Part shown: in pieces, positions 56,542 through 64,000 of the stretch
How positions within the stretch are numbered: position 1 is the stretch's first letter
Layout: every line of letters begins with the position of its first letter
Assembly (NCBI GenBank): GCA_028583605.1
Contig: CM053334.1
Span: 20,660,118 to 20,724,117, forward strand
Source of the DNA: Dastarcus helophoroides
Lineage: Eukaryota > Arthropoda > Insecta > Coleoptera > Bothrideridae
DNA: 64,000 nucleotides
Reading direction: 5' to 3'
Translations under genes and position numbers: made by a program
Notes under the pieces: model-generated
Database searches by the model: none
Seen by the model: the letters and a program-made list of their open reading frames with translations, nothing else
Told to the model about the DNA's origin: nothing

Positions 56542-57339
56542 CGTTATTACCTTCTGAAAGAAGCGACTGAAAAACTACAACTATTTCCAAATTTAAAAGA
56601 ACTTAATAGCTCGTAGCTTGTAATTTTATTGTATTTGTTGTATTTTGAGCAAACTATGCCCCTAAAATGTGGTGAGAGGTGTCAAACGAAAACCCTTTTA
56701 ATCATAACTGATTATTAACTAATACCTGCAATTATTTTAAAAATTTTGTAAAATCATTCACCTTAGAAATGTAAAATAATTCGGAAGAAGACTGACAAGA
56801 CAAAAACAACCATCAATAAATTATATGAAACACCAAGGAAATAAGCAAACAATACTTTTTTTCAGAATAAATTTAGCGGAAAAAGTAGTATTCATGTGAA
56901 CCTAACAAATGTTGTGTCAGTTGAATTTTTCAAAGGAAGAGTTTGTCAATAAAAATGCAAAACAATTTAGTACTTTCGCGTAAGAGCTATTATAAAAAAA
57001 ATAATTTTTTAACTGACCAGGAATGAATAAAAATAAATGGCATGCAGTAAACATGTAAAATTGCATTTGAAATGCCTAAAAAAAACTTGCGAATTTAAAA
57101 TCACTCTTCTATTTTCTTTAACTTAAACTGAAGAGTTTTTGTTGTAATTCTGAGAGAAAAATATTCAAAATCTTGAAATAAAATTCGAAGTTGTAAGACG
57201 AAATGGCGAAAAAAGTCAATAATGCGAAAAAGGTCAAAATTTCTGGACAAATTTCAAGAAAAAGGATTCGAAATTTATCCAATTAAAGTCGAATCTTCTA
57301 TTTTCTCGATTCTCAATTTTAATCTGAATTGACCAAGTT

Positions 57340-57595
57340 TTTGTCGAAATTTTCTAAAATTTAAAATCAAAATTTCAAGAGAAAAATTCAAAATTCTGAT
57401 TTTAAATTTTCTAAAATTTAAAATCAAAATTTCAAGAGAAAAATTCAAAATTCCGAGCAAAAAATGGAAATCTTGAAAAACAACTCGAAACTGTAAAAAA
57501 AGCGGGTATTGTGAAGAAAGCGGAAATTGTGAAAAAAAAGCGAAAATATGAAAAAAGCGGAATTGTGAAAAAAAAGCGAAAATTGTGAACAAGTC
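57340..57595. repeat. Two short tandem repeats
   Basis: A roughly 64-bp unit containing AAATTTAAAATCAAAATTTC is present twice at 57344-57460. Then a roughly 20-bp unit (GTGAAAAAAAAGCGAAAATT) repeats about five times to 57590. Confidence 0.75.
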
Positions 57596-57597
57596 GA

Positions 57598-58801
57598 GGT
57601 TTTTAAGTTTCGAATTTCGTATAAATTTTATCAACATTTCGAGAGATGTTAAAATCTTGAAATGAGATTAAAAGTTTTGAGAAGACACAATCTCTAAAAC
57701 AGTCAATCAGAATACATTTTAGAAAAGATCATTTAAAGTGCGAAAATAAGTTCACAATTCTTGCAAAAGTTCAAATTTTGAATGAAAAAGCCTGAAGCTG
57801 CATTTAAAAATAGTGAATCGGCAATTATATGTAAATAAGATACAACAAACCTGATAAAAATTTGGCCCCATCGGTCATAAACTGTACATCTACTAGAAAT
57901 ACACTACACACGTTAAAATTCCAATTCTGTAGTTGTTGAACCAGTTTCTTCATTGCCGTTAAATGTGTATATAATTCTATTTGTCCAGGGCAATCAAATA
58001 ATATATAATCATCTTCCTGATCGCCTAATTTATCCCGCAACCAGTCGGAATTCTCCAAAAGGTACTCGATACAAAACACTAAACCTCCGTTTGGTCCAAA
58101 ATGCAACTCTTCATCATCCATCGTGTCTTGTACATGAATCAACTCCCTAATATCTACAACTGGCTGATAATCGAAATATTCAGCCGCTGGGTCCAAGTTA
58201 ACCACTTCTATATTGCGATTGGAATCGACCCCATGCTGTGCTAAGGCACTGCAGTAAGTTGACTAAAAATGGTATATGAATCGAGAGGCACGGGAACAAA
58301 TTTGGAAATTACTTTGCCACTTCCCGCGGGACCTACCACCAATTGAGCGTAACGCATCTTCAAGCACACCTCAAAAAACGCAGATACTTATGCATACATC
58401 CGACTGTTTAGAACAATTTTAAAATCAGAATTGTAACCTTGTTATTTCGGGGTTAGGTTCATAGACAAGTAAATAGTTGATTTTAACTACTAAAGATTAC
58501 TAAACAGGCCTTTAGATTTAATTTTTCTTTTTATATTGTTGGTAACATTGATAATTATAGACAATTATAACTATTTGCAGCGCTGCCAATATGTAAAGAA
58601 TTCTTCAAAATATGAGGAATTTAAAAATTATTGAGAAAAAAAGCTATAAATATGTATAATAATTATAATAATATAATAATAATAGTGTTTTTTATCTACC
58701 TGGGGACACAATTAAGTGTGTGGGATGAGAGGAGAATGAAATTGTATATGTGCTTTGTATGTCCTCTTTTTAGATAATTTTTGTTTTACTTTGATTTGAT
58801 T
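57598..58801. repeat. Segmental duplication, copy 2
   Basis: Direct copy of 50079-51288 without GPN3 exon 3. The right edge is interrupted by a fold-back element at 58802-59924, after which the last bases of the duplicon resume (TGATTTGATTGATTATTG). Confidence 0.93.
57851..58357 (-). pseudogene. GPN3 partial duplicate, exons 1 and 2 only
   Basis: Exon 1' (58357-58313) and exon 2' (58262-57851) encode exactly the same residues as GPN3 exons 1-2. Five base changes separate them from the main copy, all synonymous. One changes the last base of exon 1 (AAG to AAA before gtaatt), which should weaken that donor. No exon 3 follows before 57598, so it is incomplete alone. It could still splice to GPN3 exon 3 at 49766, since the phase is the same. 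Pseudogene is the default call, but the coding sequence is intact. Confidence 0.75.
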
Positions 58802-59924
58802 AAGTCCAAGAAGGTTTCACCCCTTTACCACATCGGCAATTAAATAAATAATTACGCGATACGTATTTCGCCAGCAGAACTGGCATTTTCAAGCGCACTA
58901 ATCTAAAAAGATTAGCAAAAGATTCATCGACGTCATCTGCATTGAGATTCAAATCGATACTGGCGGTCTTTTGCTTTCCTTCCTATTTCTAATTGCTTAA
59001 CACATCTGGTGCATGGAATTTTGACCTGCCACAAATAGCCTTCAATAAACTGGAGGCCGCCAATGGTCCTTTATCTCCGTTAAGGGCAGAGACTAAATAG
59101 ACTGAACATTTCAATGCTGTCTCATGCGTTCAGTTGAAGCTAAAATGCGGGGTAGTGGGAAGGTGCATCCCACTACTCTTGGACATGGCCGGATTAAGTT
59201 AAATTTATAAATACGAAACTTGCCGCGTAACGGTTCTAACGATTTAGATGAAACTTTAGAATTAGGGGCTTTTGGACCAATAGGATAATTTTTACAAGTG
59301 CTTTTTGGTAAAAGTTCAGGAGAACTATTTTCAAAGACATCTTGGTTTAATAGTAAAATAATTTTCTTTCAATACGCGACGCCTGTGTACAATATTGTTA
59401 AGCCGGTGCTGTAAACACGTCATGATTGCAGTGAAATGGCGGCGCGCGCACGCCGATAATTGAATATTTATATATTTCATTTTTACCTATCCAAAGAATG
59501 AAACTCTTGATTTTCCTTCACTAATGTGTTCACTGAGGTTTCAACAATGATCCACAATACACTTCCCCATATTTACAGCCCATTTTCTTTAAAAAAAACC
59601 GATGTTATCTTCGCAAAGGTCTGTCAAATAATGAGAGTGCGTTGCAAACTGGGTTGAGCTAGGCTTCCGCCAGGCTTTCAACTGGCTTCACTGCTTACCG
59701 TCTTACGTTCAGTCTATTTAGTCTCTGGTTAAGGGTAAATCTCAATGCAGATGACGTCGATGCATCTTTTGCTAATCTTTTTAGATTAGTGCGCTTGAAA
59801 ATGCCAGTTCTGCTGGCGAAATACGTATCGCGTAATTATTTATTTAATTGCCGATGTGGTAAAGGGGTGAAACCTTCTTTGGACTTAATCACAAGCCACA
59901 GTGTTTAGTTCAGTGCTTTAGTTA
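58802..59924 (+). mobile_element. Fold-back element family C, long copy, 1123 bp
   Basis: The left arm AAGTCCAAGAAGGTTTCACC, continuing through CGTCATCTGCATTGAGATT, is repeated in inverse at the right over more than 150 bp. The one-sided tail ends CAGTGCTTTAGTTA. Target duplication TGATTTGATT (58792-58801 and 59925-59934); the unfilled site survives in the paralogous copy near 51270-51288. Arms carry TTGAAAATGCCAG..CTGGCGAAAT (plus strand 59794-59822). The centre shows no open frame. Confidence 0.92.
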
Positions 59925-59999
59925 TGATTTGATTGATTATTGACACTTGAATATCCATTTTCTTAATCATTTATTTCTGGAAGTATTATAATTTATATG

Positions 60000-60406
60000 T
60001 TTAGGTTAGACCGTTTCAGGAAAAATCGAAATTATATCCTTTACACTTCACCACACCCCCAACTGCCCCTAACCAATCAATTGGTAGTACAGTCTGTTCA
60101 GTAATTTTAAATGTTAATAAAAAAATATTTAACTTTTTTCGAAATATCGAAGACGTAGAAAGGATATCGATTAAGAAATACTTATTTTTAGAAATTACGA
60201 CTTTTTTTCTTAAAATTTCGACTTAATCTCGGAATTCCGGCTTTAACCTCGAAGTTTCGACTTTTTTCTCCGAATTTCGGCTTTAACTTCGAAATTTCGA
60301 CTTTAATCTCAAAATTTCAGCTTCTTTCTCGAAATTTCGACTTTAATCTCGGATTTTCAAGAAAAAAGTCGAAATTTCGAGATTTAAAGTTGAAGTTTCT
60401 ATACTC
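60000..60406. repeat. Pyrimidine-sense part of AT array
   Basis: Units such as TTTCTCGAAATTTCGACTTT with a core relative (CCCTAACCAATCAATTGGTA) near 60067; sense flips near 60358. Confidence 0.75.
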
Positions 60407-61001
60407 CAGTGTTTGCCAATGGTTCAATGTCAAATGTCGCTACCGGATCTCTAAAATTCCGCTACCGGCCGCTACCCAACACAGAAAGGGTAGAGAATTC
60501 TACAAAAAACTTGACCTTGAAGGATAAATACATTTTTTTTACCTTCGGAGGGTAATTAAACCCAAATATACAAAAAAAACCTTTCGTTTACCTTTAAAAT
60601 AAAGATTGCTAACTAAGACTAAAAAAGAACTACCACCCCAGTTGAGAGCTATTTTAAATGGCTTCAAAGTCGTCAAGTAACATAGTATCTTCGGAGAAAT
60701 ACATATTTTTCCATAGAAAAAATAAAAATTAAATTTTCTAAAGATTTCTGCAATGATTGTGTTGACTTTCTACACTTAAAATTGTTGTTAATTGCTCTCT
60801 GTCAGATGGCACCATTGAATAAATCATTATGTAAGTTTTTCAACAACTAGAATATTTACCCTTGAGCTCGTTTTTTAAAAATAAAATGTAAAAATTTTGG
60901 CGCCCTCAAAATTCCGCTACTTTATCGACACCGCCACTACTCCGCTAAATACTTCAGAAGTCGCTACCAATAGCGGAATTCCGCTACCACTGGCAACACT
61001 G
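60407..61001. mobile_element. hAT-like element, 595 bp
   Basis: Ends CAGTGTTTGCCAATGGT and (inverse) CAGTGTTGCCAGTGGTAGCG, with internal CGCTACC/GGTAGCG repeats. Flanked by CTATACTC (60399-60406) and TTATACTC (61002-61009), an 8-bp duplication with one change. The TATACTCT target is the conserved core of the array family (compare 51520). Confidence 0.88.
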
Positions 61002-61009
61002 TTATACTC

Positions 61010-62300
61010 TATGATTAAGTTAGGGAGATGACAGTTGCGTCCCACCACTCCCCTTTTCCAACAATATTGACAGTTTGAGAGTAGGGTGCGTTAAGTAATA
61101 TCTATTTTTAATTACCACAATTTTATCTTTCTTGAAATTTCGAGATTAAAGTTGAAATTTCAAGAAAATAGTCAAATTTTCGGATTTAAAACCGAAATTC
61201 CGAGGTTGAAGTCGAAATGTGGAGAAAAAAGTCGACATTTCGAATTTGAAAACGAAATTCCATGGGAAAAATCAAAATTTTGAGTTAAAAATGGAAATTT
61301 CGAAATAAAAGTCAAAATTTCGAGAAAAAAGTTGAAATTTGAAGAAAAAAGTCAAAATTTCGGGTTTAAAGCCCAAATTCCGAGATTAAAGTCGAAATGT
61401 TGAAAAAAAAGTCGAAATTTCGAATTTAAATTTGAAATTCCGTGAGATAAATCGAAATTTTGCGTTTAAAATGAAAATTTCGAGGTTAAAGTCGAAATTT
61501 CGAGGAAAAAGTTGAAATTTCAAGAAAATAGTCAAAATTTCGAGTTTAAAGCCGAAATTCCGAGATAAAAGTCGAAATCTTGAGAAAAAAGTCGAAATCT
61601 TGAGAAAAAAGTCGACATTTTGAATTTAAAGTCGAAATTTTGAGTTTAAAATGGAAATTTCGAAATTAAAGTCGAAATTTCGAGAAAAAAGTTGAAATTT
61701 CAAGAAAATAGTCAAAATTTCGGGTTTAAAGCCGAAATTCCGAGATTAAAGTCGAAATGTTGAGAAAAAAGTCGAAATTTCGAATTTAAAGTCGAAATTC
61801 CGTGAGAAAAATAGAAATTTTGAGTTTAAAATGAAAATTTCGAGATTAAAGTCGAAATTCCGAAATTGAAGTCGAATTGTTGAGAAAAAAGTCGAAATTT
61901 CGATTTTAAAGCCGAAATTCCGTGAGCTGAATCGAAATTTTCAGTTTAAGATAGAAATGTCGAGATTAAAATTGAAATTTTACGAAAAAAGTCAAAATTT
62001 CGGGTTTAAAGCCGACATTCCGAGATTAAAGTCGAAATGTTGAGAAAAAAGTCGAAAAACCGTGAGAAAAATCGAAATTTTCAGTTTGAAATTTTCAAGG
62101 TTAAAATCGAAATTTCAAGAAAAAAGTTGAAATTTCAAGAAAAACGTCGAAATTTCGGGCAAAAAGTCGAAATTTCTAAAAATAATTTTTTTTTAATCGA
62201 TGTCATTTCTACGCTTTCGTTAGACAAAGTTTGAAATTTCAAATTTAACATCAAATTTCGGTGAGAATAGTCAAAATTTCGACTTTAATTTAAAACCTCG
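61010..62300. repeat. Purine-sense AT array with core box
   Basis: Starts with the core GATTAAGTTAGGGAGATGAC and CGTCCCACCACTCC, then many GTCGAAATTTCGAGAAAAAA units. It ends with the ATTTTTTTTTAATCGATGTC box also seen at 30-33 kb. Confidence 0.85.
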
Positions 62301-62665
62301 TAGACATTTGTTTTATTTATTGATGTCCGTTCTACACTGCGGCAGTCTCGCTTTCCCAGCTTCCACGCCACTGATATGTACAATATATTTTGACAGCATA
62401 ATTAGGGAATATTTGATTGGTTGGCAACGTTGGAAATTTGGTGCATAGACACAAAAACTATCACAGAAAATTGCGTAGTTCTATGTCTCAGATAAATATT
62501 TCTTTGATTGGCAACATTGAAAATTTGGTGCATAGACACACACAAACCATTGATTTTTAACCATCACAGAAAATGGTGTAGTTCTAATGTGTTAGATCTT
62601 TTTGTGCTGTTGGTGACCCTGAAGATGTGGGTTAGTGGGATCGTGGGGGGGATGATCAATCAAAA

Positions 62666-62777
62666 ATGGCTGAATCGAATGATAATTATCCATTGCATAA
62701 AGCTGTTTTCGAAAATGATCTAAAATCCTTGTCTAGATTATTAAGAAAATACGATATAGCAGCCAAAGATAAACATG
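62666..62777 (+). CDS. ANKRD13C: ANKRD13C exon 1
   Basis: Start and first ankyrin repeat; donor CATG|gtaagt. Confidence 0.92.
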
Positions 62778-63101
62778 GTAAGTGTTAACGATCATTTAAA
62801 CCGCATCCGGAACACTTTATCATACAAAAACGATGCAATGTTTACGATTATGTTTGACATTTCCCGTGCAACGATAGCATAATAATTACGATATTTTAGG
62901 TAATACTGCCTTACATTTGGCTGTTATGCTGGGGCGTGTAGGTAAGTTGAACTTGTAGTGACCGTGTCACGATTTCCGTGACTGTTTTGGTTGTAGAATG
63001 TGTCCAACTTTTGTTAAAACATGACGCCCCTGTAAAAGTCAAAAATGGTCTTGGGTGGACTGTTTTGGCTGAAGCTGTCAGCTACGGAAACCGCCCTACA
63101 A
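62666..63101 (+). CDS. ANKRD13C: ANKRD13C-like ankyrin-repeat protein, first three exons, 3' incomplete
   Basis: Exons 62666-62777, 62900-62941 and 62997-63101 join in frame (CATG|gtaagt, GTAG|gtaagt, ACAA|gtaagt). They give about 86 residues: MAESNDNYPLHKAVFENDL, then KDKHGNTALHLAVMLGRVE, then LLLKHDAPVKVKNGLGWT and LAEAVSYGNRP. The order YPLHK, NTxLHLAVMLG and APVKVKNxxGWxxLAEAxSYG is specific to the ANKRD13 family and closest to ANKRD13C (ER-associated; in mammals a folding factor for some GPCRs). The ATG has an in-frame TAG 33 bp upstream (62633-62635), supporting the start. The conserved GPCR-chaperone domain must lie to the right. Confidence 0.92.
62900..62941 (+). CDS. ANKRD13C: ANKRD13C exon 2 (42 bp)
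   Basis: Microexon encoding NTALHLAVMLGRV; acceptor atttttag-type, donor gtaagt; phases fit both sides. Confidence 0.9.
   Translation, partial: VILPYIWLLCWGV
62997..63101 (+). CDS. ANKRD13C: ANKRD13C exon 3
   Basis: Acceptor ttgtag|AATGTG; encodes ECVQLLLKHDAPVKVKNG and SYGNRPT; donor A|gtaagt at 63102. Confidence 0.92.
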
Positions 63102-64000
63102 GTAAGTGAATTGGTTTTAATGACCAACAAAGTTATAGGTGTTTACATTATTCTGCCCATAAAACTTTATTGGAGGCATAAACAGTGTTGTTTACAAGTG
63201 GATGAAATAATAACTTGCCACATTATCAGAATTGTATGCTGCACACTTTAATTGTTAGCTGGAATGTAATTAGGCTTGAAGAATTTAAACGTAGTTGCCA
63301 ACAATAGCAGTGGCCCCTGGCTGACTTTTTGACGGGATGTGCAGATACAAAAATATTAGTAGTTATGAGTTTAGGTGACTCCAGTGCCATAGCACTGAGT
63401 AAGAGAAATAAAAGTGATACAGAAGGCGTGATATTTAATAGTATTTCTTACGAATTAAATTTAATTAACATTACAAAGTTCTAATTAAACTACAAAAACA
63501 CAAAAAAAATATTTTTTTAAAGCAAAATCCGCTCTATGATCTTTTAAAGAAATAAAGTGTTCATTACTTTCTCATCAAAATTGTTTAAATCCAAATTTAC
63601 AAATTAATAATTAGACTTTAGAATGGGTACTGCTATCTCTTTGCGAATACCGGAACTATTGGCTTTCAGCCGCCTCTGCTCGAGCGGCGGTCTGTGGGCG
63701 GATGCATTCCGATCGAAACGAAAATCCGCTCGAAGTGAAAAATCCACTGGAAGCAAAATTTTATCCGCATCGGCGAATAACCCGAAACGCTAGTCTGAAT
63801 ATTAATCGGCTTTTGAAATATTGAAAAACTGTTGATCAAATCTAAAAGGGATGTCCATCATAAATAATTCAAGCTGAATAAATGAGCGGCTGTAAAAAAT
63901 TAAATTAAGCCAAAAAAAAACCACTATTGACACAATGAAATGTAGGAATATCATTAATTGAAAAATTGACGTTTCATTGAGTTTGGCAAATTTGAGGATT
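63102..64000. other. ANKRD13C intron, nothing identified
   Basis: No further exon of this gene and no transposon ends were recognised up to the window edge. Confidence 0.5.

Overview
The window is a piece of an insect (at least arthropod) nuclear genome. It has spliceosomal introns with clean GT/AG borders, AT-rich non-coding DNA, and parts of four conserved animal genes. The order cannot be decided from the sequence. Coding exons are only a few percent of the window; the rest is repeat DNA, mostly inside introns.

Layout. (1) 1689-36513, plus strand: ten exons of an ERG/KCNH-type voltage-gated potassium channel (Drosophila seizure / human hERG family), running from the end of S2 to the C-terminal coiled coil; the 5' exons lie left of the window. 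Its large introns hold tandem AT arrays, about 4.2 kb of pure pyrimidine tract, a LINE relic, fold-back elements, and an 11-bp-phased array of TGACTCA sites. (2) 36512-39850: a 15-bp satellite that begins as four 16-bp units touching the channel stop codon, is separated by a hAT insertion, and then expands into 132 identical units. (3) 42179-44816, plus: a complete four-exon TACO1 (YebC family mitochondrial translation activator). (4) 49450-50840, minus: GPN3 (GPN-loop GTPase) with a one-base shift near its C-terminus. A second copy of its exons 1-2 lies at 57851-58357, separated from the first by an unidentified single-exon gene (56008-56541, plus). (5) 62666-63101, plus: the first three exons of an ANKRD13C-like ankyrin gene that continues to the right.

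Two repeat systems dominate. The first is a strand-asymmetric array built on TCGAAATTTCGA-like units. In each two-sided block it switches from pyrimidine-rich to purine-rich, always in that order, making very large imperfect inverted repeats. One such block (45192-49182) is enclosed by hAT-like terminal repeats and a perfect 8-bp target-site duplication, so at least this one is, or was, a transposable unit. The second is a set of seven short fold-back elements in three sequence families. Each copy has target duplications of about 9-13 bp, a one-sided tail, and in some copies a hammerhead-like layout, which points to Penelope-like or retrozyme-like mobilisation rather than ordinary DNA transposons.

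The protein genes do not form a functional unit; they are housekeeping or neuronal genes that happen to be neighbours. All names rest on recognising protein sequence by eye, with no database search.
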